Positions 43,115 to 51,869 of a DNA stretch of 64,000 nucleotides are shown piece by piece; position 1 is the stretch's first letter, and each line of letters opens with the position of its first letter. The notes under the pieces are model-generated. The model did no database searches. It was not told where the DNA came from and saw only the letters and a program-made list of their open reading frames with translations. A program made the translations under genes and the position numbers. The stretch is from CAYWRZ01 sp964460845. Its GTDB lineage: Bacteria > Bacteroidota > Bacteroidia > Flavobacteriales_D > UBA2798. The stretch lies in the NCBI GenBank assembly GCA_964460845.1, contig CAYWRZ010000007.1, positions 128,568 to 192,567 of the forward strand, given 5' to 3'.

Positions 43115-44485
43115 TTACCGCTTCTGCATCCGAAGCCGCCAATCGACGGGATAATAGTTGTTGATACGTTGGGGCAGTCTTTTGAACCAGCCCAAGGCTA
43201 CGTTTTGATAGCGGGCGAGGTTCCAGCCCGGTATGCTTTCGGGCAGCAATTCTTCTTTACGGAGGTAGCGCAGCGCCTCTTCAAGACTAAGAGGACTTGT
43301 GTGGAAATGAGCGGGATTAAGTTCGGTATAAAAAGCCAGTTCGGCGCGTGGCACCATTTCTTTTCCTTTGGGTTCGGCTACCGGTACGGGGCCATAGGCA
43401 AGTTTCAGATGTGCGTTTAGAAATTCGAAATCGGCCACTCTTTCTGCGGGCATTGCGTGGATTACTTTCCCGTTTTTTAGCAGCAATTGGTCCGTTTCTT
43501 CTTTCAGCCAACCCCGCAAAGCTTGTTTTTCTTCGCGCGTAGCGGGCAGCCAGGTGTTTCGGCGTATTTTCGGCAGCTTTACCGTTTGGGGCTCACCGGG
43601 TTTTTGGATTGCGGTGATAAAAAAACCTTCTCCCTGTAAGCGGTGTGGAAAAAATCGGTAGGCCGGTACGCCTGCGGTTTCGGTGGTGAGAATTCCCCAC
43701 GAAACCGCTAAGGTGGGGATTTCCGATCGCGCTTTGGCATCGGTTTTTTCGATAAATCGACGCAGGTTGTGTTCGTTTTCGTCAGGGTTAAACGTGCAGG
43801 TACTGTAAAGCAGCCATCCGCCGGGTTTCAGCGCGGGCCATATCGTGTCGAAAATATGTTGCTGACGGTGTACGCATTGTTTTACCTGAGCGGGACTCCA
43901 TTCGTCGAGCGCATCGGGGTCGCGGCGTATAAGTCCCTCGCCCGAGCATGGAGCATCGACCAAAATCAGGTCGAAATAGTTTTCCAATGGGGCGAAAGCA
44001 CGGGGTTCATTGTGGCTTACCCATACTCCGGGTTTTCCCCATTTGATGATATTTTCGCTCAATATCGAAGCACGTGACCGCACCATTTCATTGGCGATCA
44101 ACAGACTGCCAGCGGGCAGCTCGGTGGCCATCAGTGTGCTTTTGCCTCCCGGTGCAGCGCAGAGATCCAGGGCTCTTAGGGGTTGGTCGGGCAGCAGGTG
44201 GCGGAGCAGGAAAGACAGGAACATGCTACTGGCTTCCTGCACATAGTAGGCACCTCCATGCCACAAAGGGTCGAGTGCAAACAAAGGCCGTTCGGGCAGG
44301 TAATAGCCCTGTGGGCTCCAGGGCACCGGCGCAAGATTGGGCCTGCCGGGGTATTTATCGGGATTAATTCGGATGCTTACCGGACCGGGGCTATGTAGCG
44401 CATTGTAAAGCGCGTCCCTTTCGCCGGGGAGCAAATTGCTTACGGAATCAAGAATCAGGTTTGTTTTTTCCGTGCGTCCGGTCAT
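43115..44485 (-). CDS. RsmB/NOP-family RNA (cytosine-C5) methyltransferase
   Basis: A 456-residue SAM enzyme that methylates cytosine C5 in rRNA or tRNA. The core has LDLCAAPGGKSTLMA (SAM motif I, residues 107-121), VDAPCSGEG with Cys180 and YSTCTF with Cys230, the two active-site cysteines. The C-terminal 170 residues look like the RsmF-type PUA-like extension. RsmF modifies 16S rRNA C1407 in E. coli; the site here is not established. The start overlaps the stop of the M16 gene by four bases. Confidence 0.9.
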   Translation of the reverse strand: MTGRTEKTNLILDSVSNLLPGERDALYNALHSPGPVSIRINPDKYPGRPNLAPVPWSPQGYYLPERPLFALDPLWHGGAYYVQEASSMFLSFLLRHLLPDQPLRALDLCAAPGGKSTLMATELPAGSLLIANEMVRSRASILSENIIKWGKPGVWVSHNEPRAFAPLENYFDLILVDAPCSGEGLIRRDPDALDEWSPAQVKQCVHRQQHIFDTIWPALKPGGWLLYSTCTFNPDENEHNLRRFIEKTDAKARSEIPTLAVSWGILTTETAGVPAYRFFPHRLQGEGFFITAIQKPGEPQTVKLPKIRRNTWLPATREEKQALRGWLKEETDQLLLKNGKVIHAMPAERVADFEFLNAHLKLAYGPVPVAEPKGKEMVPRAELAFYTELNPAHFHTSPLSLEEALRYLRKEELLPESIPGWNLARYQNVALGWFKRLPQRINNYYPVDWRLRMQKR

Positions 44486-47376
44486 TCTTTGAGAAGGTCT
44501 TTTCCTTTGACCTCTACGATACGGCCGTATTTTTCAAGTGTCTGGCGGCCGAAAGATTTGGTATTCCCTACTACGACCAGCGTAAAAGGATTATCGGCCA
44601 CTTCACTTTTGTAGAAACGTACAATATCCTGAAAGCTCATTTGCGGATAAGCTGCGGCCAGCTCGGCATTTGGATCTTCGCGGTATCCGATGTATTTCCA
44701 GTTTTCTACGATTTCGGCTAACTCGCGAAAACCGGGTCTTTCAGATTGCGCGTTTTCGGTGAGCGAAGATTGTACGGCTGTCCACCGTTCGGGCTTTTCG
44801 GGCATTTGTCGGATAAGCGTCCACATCGCTTCGAGCGCTTCGGGGGTTTTATCGCTTTGGCAGCCGATGTATCCGAGGAATACATTTCTTTCGCCCGGGC
44901 GCGCCGCTTTCGAATAATTGGCGTACGTGGAGTAAGCAAGTGAGCGAAATTCGCGTATTTCCTGGAATACAAGACTTGACATATCGCCGCCGAAGTATTT
45001 GTTAAACGCATTGATAACAGGGATATCTTCCAGCTTCAGCGCTCCACCTTCGCTCACGAAGTAGAGCTGTGTCTGCACCGCTTTTTTGTCGTCTAACAGC
45101 AATACCAGCGGTTCGGAAGAGATTTCCTTTTTGCGCAGCACCCGTTCTTTTTTGGGAAGGGGAGCGCTGCTAAACGTGTAATTTCCAAATGCTTTACGCA
45201 GCGCATCTTCTTCGAGCGTACCGGCATATTGAATAAGTGTTTCGTGGTTACGTGCGTTTTCCAGTGCGGCTTTCAGATCGACCGCTTTCACTTTTTTAAT
45301 TTCTTTTAGCGACAGGTCGGTGAGCCAGGGAGAGTTGCTGCCGAAAATGGCGTAATTCAGCAGTACCTGTGCCATAAAGCCGGGCATACTTTTAGAAAGT
45401 TTCAGCTCTCCTTTTTTATCCTGGTATATTTTTTTGATTTTGGAATCGTCGGCGCGCAGGTGAGTAAAATACTCATTGACAATACGCAGTGCCTCGCCCA
45501 GGTTGGCATCGAGTCCTTCGAGTGCTACGACCAGCTCGTGGTCACTGGTGTACATACTTATAGAGCATCCCACTTCGTAAAGGCTGCGTTTCAGCTCGGT
45601 GGCGCTGAGGGTTTCGCTGCCGCTGATATCGACGTAGGCGGGTAAGATTTTTAGCAGCGGGTTGTAAAATTTACCGGTGCCATAGCGAATTTTAACTGAA
45701 AAAATCTGGTTAAAAGGGTTTTCTATACGTTGGAGCGTAACACCCGTAGCAAGTGATATTTCGGTGATGTCTTTTTGGAAATTCACATAATGAGGTTTGG
45801 GCGCCGTAGAGGGGATGCTTTTCCAGGATTCGTAATAAGCCGAGTGTGTTTCGTTTTTCGGCAATACGGGTTCGAAGCCGGGTTTTTCCAGTTTTTCTTT
45901 TTTCGGGAAACCGGTACGCGAGTATAGTACCAGCGAATTTTCGCCCAGGTAAAGGGTGGCTACACGGATAATATCGTCGTGCGTAATTTTTTTCACTTGT
46001 TCTTCGTAACGCAGAAAATCGCTCCAGCTACGTCCTTCCGAAAAACAGGTGCCGATAGCCATTACGCGATCCTGGTTGCTTTCCCAGTTGCGTTGGAAAT
46101 TTTTGGTCAGCGAAGCTTTGGCGGCTTCGAGCATCTTGTCTTCAAAATTTCCCGAACGGATTTTTTCCAGTTCGCGGCGCACGATGCGTTCTGCTTTTGG
46201 CAGCGATTGGCCGAGCAGCTTCGGAACAAAATAAATGATACCTGCACCGTAGTCGTTTTCGATGTGGGGAACGAGTCCTGCCGTCATTAATTTTCCTTCT
46301 GTGCCCAGTTGGTCGAGTAGTCCGGAGCCTTCTTCGTTAGAAAGGAGTGCGGCGATTACTTCCAGCGCGGGGATGTCGGGGTGTCCGGCGGCGGGTATGC
46401 GAAAACCGATTGCACCGGCTTTAATGGGAGTAGCTCTGAGCTTGATGATCTCACGGCCTTTGAATTCGGCTTCTTTGTATTCGGGAAATGCGGGTACCGG
46501 GGCCGAGCGCCAACTGCTGAATTTTTCACGGATAATTTCTCCCACCTTGTATGCGTCGAAATCGCCGGAGATGATCAGCGCCATATTGTTGGCCACGTAA
46601 TGCGTATTGAAATACTCGTACATCTTGAGCAGCGAAGGGTTTTTCAGGTGTTCGGTTTCGCCGAGGATGGATTGTTGACCGTAGGGGTGCACTTTGTAAA
46701 AATGCTTCATGTAGCGTTCGAGCAGGTACGACAGCGGATTGTCCATACTGCGGTTTTTTTCTTCATACACCGTTTCGAGTTCCGACTGGAAGAGGCGGAA
46801 TACCGGATTTTGAAAGCGATGACTATAGATATCCAGCCATTTTTCTATCTGATTGGCTGGGAATGAATTGTAGTAACAGGTAATATCGTTTGAAGTAAAT
46901 GCGTTGACATTGTCGCCACCTATTTCCGAGATCATGCGATCCATCTCGTTGGGGATGGCGTATTCGGCTGCTTTTACGGAAGCTTCGTTAATTTTTTTCT
47001 GAATTTCCTTGCGGGCTGCGGCGTCAGTGGTTTTGCCCAGCTCGTCGTAGAGGCGGTTAATTTCGTCGAGCCATTCTTTTTCCTTTTCGTAGTCGGTGGT
47101 GCCGAGTGTGGTTGTGCCTTTGAAGAGCATGTGCTCCAGGTAATGCGCCATTCCGGTAGCATCGGAAGGGTCGTTTTTACCTCCTGTTTTGACCACTACC
47201 GCCCCGAACACCTGCGGTGTATCGTGGTTTTCGGTGAGGTACACCGTAAGCCCGTTAGGCAGAGTGAACTGTACAAGACCGATGGGATCGGCAGGATGTA
47301 TGATGGGTTTGTCTTGTGCTCCGGCAAGCCGGGAAACGGCAGTTAGCAGCACCAAACAGAGCAGGCGTATCGACAT
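44482..47376 (-). CDS. M16-family zinc metallopeptidase, two-module, exported
   Basis: A 964-residue protein started at MSIRLLCLVLLTAVSRLAGA, a signal peptide; the frame extends 41 residues upstream but without a credible leader. The first M16 module has the inverted zinc motif HYLEH (residues 78-82) and the distal Glu in FRLFQSELETVYEEKN; ISGDFDAYKVGEIIREKF and related strands follow. A second, inactive M16-like module makes up the rest, as in pitrilysin-type proteins. It is placed in the periplasm, where it could degrade small peptides such as cleaved signal or sorting peptides; that role is inference. Confidence 0.9.
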   Translation of the reverse strand: MSIRLLCLVLLTAVSRLAGAQDKPIIHPADPIGLVQFTLPNGLTVYLTENHDTPQVFGAVVVKTGGKNDPSDATGMAHYLEHMLFKGTTTLGTTDYEKEKEWLDEINRLYDELGKTTDAAARKEIQKKINEASVKAAEYAIPNEMDRMISEIGGDNVNAFTSNDITCYYNSFPANQIEKWLDIYSHRFQNPVFRLFQSELETVYEEKNRSMDNPLSYLLERYMKHFYKVHPYGQQSILGETEHLKNPSLLKMYEYFNTHYVANNMALIISGDFDAYKVGEIIREKFSSWRSAPVPAFPEYKEAEFKGREIIKLRATPIKAGAIGFRIPAAGHPDIPALEVIAALLSNEEGSGLLDQLGTEGKLMTAGLVPHIENDYGAGIIYFVPKLLGQSLPKAERIVRRELEKIRSGNFEDKMLEAAKASLTKNFQRNWESNQDRVMAIGTCFSEGRSWSDFLRYEEQVKKITHDDIIRVATLYLGENSLVLYSRTGFPKKEKLEKPGFEPVLPKNETHSAYYESWKSIPSTAPKPHYVNFQKDITEISLATGVTLQRIENPFNQIFSVKIRYGTGKFYNPLLKILPAYVDISGSETLSATELKRSLYEVGCSISMYTSDHELVVALEGLDANLGEALRIVNEYFTHLRADDSKIKKIYQDKKGELKLSKSMPGFMAQVLLNYAIFGSNSPWLTDLSLKEIKKVKAVDLKAALENARNHETLIQYAGTLEEDALRKAFGNYTFSSAPLPKKERVLRKKEISSEPLVLLLDDKKAVQTQLYFVSEGGALKLEDIPVINAFNKYFGGDMSSLVFQEIREFRSLAYSTYANYSKAARPGERNVFLGYIGCQSDKTPEALEAMWTLIRQMPEKPERWTAVQSSLTENAQSERPGFRELAEIVENWKYIGYREDPNAELAAAYPQMSFQDIVRFYKSEVADNPFTLVVVGNTKSFGRQTLEKYGRIVEVKGKDLLKE

Positions 47377-47489
47377 GGATCGGGGGTTTAGAATAAATCG
47401 TTCGAAAGATGCGAAAATGTTACGAGTATAAAAAGAGAAGGGCGGGGTTGAAGGAGTACTTTTTTTGAGTGGCATCTTTATAAAAAGGA

Positions 47490-47512
47490 AGGGCGCCACT
47501 ATGTGGCGCCCT
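47490..47512 (-). terminator. Rho-independent terminator of the YceI gene
   Basis: A perfect 10-bp stem, AGGGCGCCAC with GTGGCGCCCT and a TAT loop, is followed on the minus strand by a T-rich run. It lies just past the YceI stop and upstream of the M16 gene. Confidence 0.8.
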
Positions 47513-47544
47513 GCTGAAAACCCTAAAAAAAACCAAAACCCTAA

Positions 47545-48183
47545 TTATTTTGAGGCTTTCAGGCTTACTTTAAAGTCGATGTCGTCGCTGATGGCCTGGT
47601 CGGCTACTGCGCCGCTTACACCTGAACCGTAGCGGATATCCCAATCGATGCGGTTGATGGTAAACTCTGCATTGGCAGTTACCTCGTTACCGTTTTGGGC
47701 GATAGTTGCGGGGAAAGCGATATTTTTGGTAATGCCTTTGATGGTCAGGTTACCGTTTATAGTGTAAGTACCGTCTTCTTTCTTTTCGGCGCTGGTGATT
47801 TCAAATTTCGATACGGGGAATTTTTCGGCATCGAAAAAATCTTCGTTCATCAGGTGGCCGGCCAGTTGAGTGGCTTTTTCAGTATCGGGGTTACCGGTTT
47901 CGGTAACAGAGGTCATGTCTATTTCAAAGTTGCCTGACACGAGCTTATCGCCTTCGAGTGCAAGCTCACCTGATTTGAGCGTGATTACACCGCTGTGTCC
48001 ATAAGCAAGTTTCTTACCGTGCCAGCTTACTTCGCTGGTAGCGGGATTTACAGTGTATTTTACGCTTTCTACGGTGGCTTCGGCCACTTTTTTCTGGTCA
48101 GATGATTCTACGGCGTTGCTGCTGCAAGCGGCAAAAGTAACGGCAGCCACTGCTGCTAATGAAAAGAGTTTAATAGTTTTCAT
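47545..48183 (-). CDS. YceI-family lipoprotein
   Basis: A 212-residue protein with lipoprotein signal (KLFSLAAVAAVTFAACSS, Cys at residue 20) and a YceI lipocalin-like barrel: VKYTVNPATSEVSWHGKKLA, the TSVTETGNPDTEKATQLAGH segment, the DFFDAEKFPVSKFEITSA strand and NGNLTIKGITKNIAFPA. YceI proteins bind long isoprenoid-type lipids such as polyprenyl chains in the periplasm. It has its own well-formed promoter and terminator and is therefore probably expressed alone. Confidence 0.92.
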   Translation of the reverse strand: MKTIKLFSLAAVAAVTFAACSSNAVESSDQKKVAEATVESVKYTVNPATSEVSWHGKKLAYGHSGVITLKSGELALEGDKLVSGNFEIDMTSVTETGNPDTEKATQLAGHLMNEDFFDAEKFPVSKFEITSAEKKEDGTYTINGNLTIKGITKNIAFPATIAQNGNEVTANAEFTINRIDWDIRYGSGVSGAVADQAISDDIDFKVSLKASK

Positions 48184-48205
48184 TGTTTTTTAAAATTTTA
48201 TACAA

Positions 48206-48236
48206 CAAATGTATATACAATAATTTGTTTTTCAAA
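48206..48236 (-). promoter_or_regulatory. Promoter of the YceI gene
   Basis: On the minus strand, TTTG and TACATTTG are separated by exactly 19 bases, an exact fit to the Bacteroidota consensus TTTG-N19-TAnnTTTG. The predicted start of transcription leaves a leader of roughly 15-20 bases. Confidence 0.75.
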
Positions 48237-48313
48237 AAGCACAGTCTGTTTTTTTCTGCATTCCGGATAGAAAACCGGATAGCGCTGTAAGGACAAGGAT
48301 TTTGAGGAGAAAT

Positions 48314-50395
48314 TCAGAGTGACCAGCGTACCTGAATGCTTATTTCGGTCTTGGACGATCCTTCGATGCGGTTGAGTCCCGATCCGGTTTCGTGTACCTG
48401 TTCGTATATCCAGCGGCCGTAGCGTAGCCAAATATCGAAATGACGGTTGATGCGGTATTTTAGCAGGCTGTAAAAACGAGTGCCACGTCGGTAGTAGGCC
48501 GGGATGGAGAAGAGATAAAGCACGTCATTTTCATAGGCGTAGATTCGTGAGTTGTAAGAATCGGTTTCGAAGATGGCATACCGGAAAGTACAGGATAGCG
48601 GGCTCTTCAGGCTTTTAAAAATCAGGTCCTGGTAGAGCAGCCATCCTTTTTCGGGGGGCAGGCGACCTTGTCTGAATCGTGTAGTTTCTATCCGGCTGCG
48701 CAGGGTAAGGTAAGCGTTGACCTGGCAAGCTAATTCTCCCCGAATGGAGGTTTGCTGCTGATTTACAAGTGCCGGGATGGCCTGGTTGTTTTCCGGATCA
48801 CTTATCTGTTTTTGCCGCTGGCGAATTCGCAGGTACATATTCGTTTTTTTATGAGGTTTCCAGTGAAGCTGAGCGAGCAGATCGTTGCCTTGTGAGGGGG
48901 CGGGTATGCGGTAACGAAGCCATCGGCTTTGAAAACCATCGGCATAAGCCGATAAGCTCCAATGTGGGCGTATCATCCATTCCATACCTATATAGAGACC
49001 TTCTTCGTTGGAAGCGTGATCGTATTCGCCGAAGGCACGGGTATAGAAAGAACGATAGGCCGGATCGTAGCGTCGGTGTAGGATACAGAGGGAAAATCCG
49101 GGATCGGGCGATACGATGACCCCGTTCAGAAAAGCTGTTTTTTGCTGTAAGCTGAGTGACGTTTCTCCGAAAAAATGGAAGTTACGGTACACATAGCTGT
49201 AGTCAATTCCCTGTACCAACTGGTGCGTGCCATTTAGGTCGAACCGATTATAGAGCGCGTCGCCCGAGGGGAGTACGCCTGCCCAATGGCTATATACCTG
49301 TGTGAGCGCGAGGCGGAATCTGCGGTTGTGAAAGGCGGTATGCACGCCGTAATGCGAAAGCGGTAGTGTTTTTCGGGTTTCCAGTTGGGAGGAGGTGGCA
49401 TGGATTCCGGTTAGGGGCAGGGAGCTTATGAATGGCAGATCGGCAGCGGGTTTGTTGGCATCAAATTCGAGCCTGGCATCTTGTTTTTTGTGGGAGGCAA
49501 AGAAAGTGATTTCGGTTTTTCGATAGCCGAAGGTGGCGGCTATACCACGCAAAAAGCGGTTTTCTTCGGCCGAAGTGTGTGGTCTTATTAGCGGACCGGT
49601 TCGTTTTACGGCGAGGCTTTGTGCCGATTTGCTGCGGGGATCGAGCGAGGATGAAAACGTAAGTCCTTGTCCGGCTGCTATGTGGTAATCGCCGAGGATC
49701 AGGCAGCGCAGCTTACCCCGGTTGCGCAGCATCAGGTGCGCCGAATAAAAATCGAATCCTTGTTTTTGTGAACCTTTAAAAAACGCTTCGCCGGGATCTT
49801 TTTCGGCGGTGATTCCCCACGACAGGTGATTTTCGTAGCGAAAACGATAGCGTGTAAAAAGCCGATACGGACTGCCGGGATAAGGTGCTGAAGAGGAAGT
49901 AGCTGAAGGTTGGTAACCGGCTTGTGGTTCGAGCACCTGAGAATAACGGCTTATCCATTCGTGTCGTCCTTCGCGGATCATGCCCGGTATGCTGAGCTGC
50001 GGATCGTTGGGGATTGTCTGCAGGCGCACAAAGGGAAGAATCGTTCGGATGAAAGCGGGATTGAAGTGGGGGATGACTTGTAGCTCCAGCAGACTGATTA
50101 GTTTTCCATAGCGTTCGATATGCGCCAGCAGCGCTTCCGTCTGCAGGGCGTTAAACAAGGGAAATTCGTGTAGGGAACGGGCATCGGCACGGTTGAGGTC
50201 TATCGGATATCGGTAAAAATGGCTTAGCAATTCATAGATCGCTACCAAATCGGGCTCTTCCTCTTCCGAGGTTTCGGCGACTAATTCGAGACAGGCTTCA
50301 ATAATTTGCTGCCTGTCGGGCGCGTAATTTTGCGCTTGCGTTTGAAGCGGTGGAGCGAGCCAAATACAGGAAAGAAGGAGATACAGCCGTTTCAT
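48314..50395 (-). CDS. Helix-hairpin-helix protein with C-terminal outer-membrane barrel
   Basis: A 693-residue exported protein (signal peptide ending LQTQAQ). Residues 40-125 hold ComEA-type helix-hairpin-helix repeats: YPIDLNRADARSLHEFPLFN and GKLISLLELQVIPHFN. The remainder is rich in alternating aromatic strands and ends SIQVRWSL, like an outer-membrane barrel. Proteins of this layout are common in Bacteroidota and usually annotated only as HhH or ComEA-like; a DNA-uptake role is unproven. It overlaps the upstream barrel gene by four bases, so the two form an operon and perhaps a complex. Confidence 0.75.
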   Translation of the reverse strand: MKRLYLLLSCIWLAPPLQTQAQNYAPDRQQIIEACLELVAETSEEEEPDLVAIYELLSHFYRYPIDLNRADARSLHEFPLFNALQTEALLAHIERYGKLISLLELQVIPHFNPAFIRTILPFVRLQTIPNDPQLSIPGMIREGRHEWISRYSQVLEPQAGYQPSATSSSAPYPGSPYRLFTRYRFRYENHLSWGITAEKDPGEAFFKGSQKQGFDFYSAHLMLRNRGKLRCLILGDYHIAAGQGLTFSSSLDPRSKSAQSLAVKRTGPLIRPHTSAEENRFLRGIAATFGYRKTEITFFASHKKQDARLEFDANKPAADLPFISSLPLTGIHATSSQLETRKTLPLSHYGVHTAFHNRRFRLALTQVYSHWAGVLPSGDALYNRFDLNGTHQLVQGIDYSYVYRNFHFFGETSLSLQQKTAFLNGVIVSPDPGFSLCILHRRYDPAYRSFYTRAFGEYDHASNEEGLYIGMEWMIRPHWSLSAYADGFQSRWLRYRIPAPSQGNDLLAQLHWKPHKKTNMYLRIRQRQKQISDPENNQAIPALVNQQQTSIRGELACQVNAYLTLRSRIETTRFRQGRLPPEKGWLLYQDLIFKSLKSPLSCTFRYAIFETDSYNSRIYAYENDVLYLFSIPAYYRRGTRFYSLLKYRINRHFDIWLRYGRWIYEQVHETGSGLNRIEGSSKTEISIQVRWSL

Positions 50396-51231
50396 AAAGT
50401 TGGGGTAGGATTGATCGTATGCGGGTGATTGTAGGTAAAGCCGATACCGGGAGAGAAACCCAGCACCGGGTGATACTGGACCGCGATATCGAGCAGCAGT
50501 CGATCCCTTTTTAACCCTATTCCGAAACTGTGAGAGAGTGGGGCTCCGCTGATGCCGAGTCTTAACCAGAGTTGCGGATGTGCCTGGTATTCGACCGCTG
50601 CTTTCAGCAGCAGGGGGCGTTCGGTATCTTTTTCGGCTTCGGTCAGTAGTAGCAGTCGTTCCGACTGGCGGCGGGAGAGTCCCATACGGATTGTGGCGGG
50701 TTGCCGCTCTCCTGTAGTTGCGTTAATCAGCGGCCGGTGAGGATTGTGCAGGCTTATTCCGGCAGCGAGATCGCGACTGAGCTTGAAGTAAACCCCGAGT
50801 GTGGTGTGCAGCGTGTGCCGATTGCCGTAGCGGTCGCCTTGCCGTAGCAGGTAGTGTCCGGTTTGGATACCGGCCGAAAACCGTTCGTTGAGCTTGAGCG
50901 CAAAGGCCAGCGAGGTATAGCTTTCGGAAAGCAGCTCATATCCTGTTTGGAAATAGCTGAGTCCGGCGCTGAACCTTTTTAAGGGCAGTACGGCGGCCAG
51001 TCCCTGTCTCCGTGTTTCTTTCAGCATAAAACGGTTTTCCACACAGGCTTCTGCTTCTACTTTTTTTACTTCTGTGAGAAGGGCGGGATTGTGATGGACG
51101 GCCCATGCCTGAGGGAGCGTAACCGAAGCGTGTGCCAGGGCGGCCGAGCGGGCGCCTGCGCGGGTAAAGATCTGTGCCGCGCAAGAGCGGGCAATGCTTA
51201 GCAAGAGGTATAGCAGGATTATTTTTTTCAT
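50392..51231 (-). CDS. PorV/UPF0164-like outer-membrane protein
   Basis: A 279-residue protein with signal peptide (IILLYLLLSIARSCAAQ) and a barrel-like body. Its start, FTRAGARSAALAHASVTLPQ then AWAVHHNPALL, recalls the GARALGMG...NPA opening of the FadL/PorV superfamily. It is first in a leftward pair with the HhH-barrel protein. It is much shorter than PorV. The function is unknown; a small channel or shuttle is possible. Confidence 0.65.
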   Translation of the reverse strand: MKKIILLYLLLSIARSCAAQIFTRAGARSAALAHASVTLPQAWAVHHNPALLTEVKKVEAEACVENRFMLKETRRQGLAAVLPLKRFSAGLSYFQTGYELLSESYTSLAFALKLNERFSAGIQTGHYLLRQGDRYGNRHTLHTTLGVYFKLSRDLAAGISLHNPHRPLINATTGERQPATIRMGLSRRQSERLLLLTEAEKDTERPLLLKAAVEYQAHPQLWLRLGISGAPLSHSFGIGLKRDRLLLDIAVQYHPVLGFSPGIGFTYNHPHTINPTPTL

Positions 51232-51460
51232 CGCTTTTCGAGTGAAGTGCGGTGAAAAGTACAGCCTTTCGGAAGCGTTTTAGAAGGTGGAAAAAAATCT
51301 CCGGGACAGGTGGGGTTTGTCGGTAAATGTGGAGGCGTTGAGAATGAGAGCGGCGATCCTGAAAAATGCCGTTTTCCAACCTTCATATACAGCCGTAAAA
51401 AGGCAGGAGGGGTAGAAGCGTGGTGAAGCGCGAAGGAAAACAGAAAAAAAGTAAAAAAGT

Positions 51461-51491
51461 TTTGCAAGGAATACATTTACCATTATATTTG
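51461..51491 (+). promoter_or_regulatory. Promoter of tRNA-Val
   Basis: TTTG (51461-51464) and TATATTTG (51484-51491) are 19 bases apart, an exact match to the Bacteroidota sigma consensus. The tRNA begins 39 bp further on. The rest of the gap from 51232 holds no gene I can support. Confidence 0.8.
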
Positions 51492-51530
51492 CGCTCCCGT
51501 TTGCTGCCATAGGGCATAGACGGGATAGAA

Positions 51531-51605
51531 GGGAGCTTAGCTCAGCTGGTTCAGAGCACCTGCCTTACAAGCAGGGGGTCACAGGTTCGAACCCTGTAGC
51601 TCCCA
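51531..51605 (+). tRNA. tRNA-Val (anticodon TAC)
   Basis: A complete cloverleaf. The acceptor stem GGGAGCT pairs with AGCTCCC, the D arm is GCTCAGCTGGTTCAGAGC, the anticodon stem CCTGC/GCAGG has loop CTTACAA with anticodon TAC, and the T arm is ACAGG-TTCGAAC-CCTGT with discriminator A. CCA is not encoded. A consensus promoter precedes it and a hairpin follows. It marks the left edge of the island. Confidence 0.95.
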
Positions 51606-51645
51606 CAAAGCCTCGAAGCGATTCGGGGCTTTTTCTTTTTGAGGT
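51586..51645. repeat. Direct repeat, copy 1: tRNA 3' end plus hairpin
   Basis: About 60 bp covering the T arm, the acceptor 3' strand and the terminator hairpin of tRNA-Val. It is repeated with only three or four changes at 51798-51857, so the duplicated block starts inside the tRNA gene. Confidence 0.85.
51607..51634 (+). terminator. Hairpin terminator after tRNA-Val
   Basis: AAAGCC-t-CGAA, loop GCGA, TTCG-g-GGCTTT, followed by a T-rich run. A second copy of the same hairpin follows the pseudo-tRNA. Confidence 0.75.
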
Positions 51646-51650
51646 AATTC

Positions 51651-51734
51651 TTGCACTATACCCTATACATTTTCTATTCGCCTTCAAAAAATGGAAAAGC
51701 AAAACGTATTGAGCAACTTATTCAGAAGACATAG
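51651..51734 (+). pseudogene. GIY-YIG nuclease remnant 1 (internally deleted)
   Basis: A 27-codon frame from the TTG at 51651 to the TAG at 51732. It begins HYTLYIFYSPSKN, the recognisable first strand of small GIY-YIG (UPF0213-type) nucleases, then passes straight to GKAKRIEQLIQKT, which looks like the C-terminal end of the same family. The catalytic middle is missing. The TAG stop is at the same time part of the conserved TAGCTCAG box of the pseudo-tRNA that follows. A stop lies just upstream at 51645. Confidence 0.6.
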
Positions 51735-51817
51735 CTCAGTCGGTTCAGCGCATCCCGACTTGCAAGTCGGGAGGGTCATCCCGAATTTATTTCGGGATTC
51801 GAACCCTGTAGCTCCCA
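51725..51817 (+). pseudogene. Chimeric tRNA pseudogene
   Basis: The D arm (TAGCTCAGTCGGTTCAGCGC) and an anticodon-like arm (CCCGAC-TTGCAA-GTCGGG) are recognisable. The loop has six instead of seven bases, the acceptor 5' strand GAAGACA does not pair with the 3' strand AGCTCCC, and the 5' half of the T stem is replaced by a palindrome, ATCCCGAA-TTTAT-TTCGGGAT. The 3' end is identical to that of tRNA-Val. It cannot fold as a functional tRNA; it looks like a fusion of another tRNA's 5' part with the tRNA-Val tail. Confidence 0.7.
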
Positions 51818-51857
51818 CAAAGCCTCGAAGCAATTCGGGGCTTTTTCTTTTTTAGGT
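51798..51857. repeat. Direct repeat, copy 2: tRNA 3' end plus hairpin
   Basis: The second copy of the tRNA-Val tail and its hairpin (hairpin at 51819-51848), 212 bp after copy 1. It immediately precedes the second GIY-YIG remnant, as copy 1 precedes the first. Confidence 0.85.
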
Positions 51858-51869
51858 GAATCCTGCACG

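Noticed and set aside
51725..51817. A functional tRNA with anticodon TGC
   Set aside because: The acceptor strands do not pair, the anticodon loop is six bases and the T stem is disrupted.
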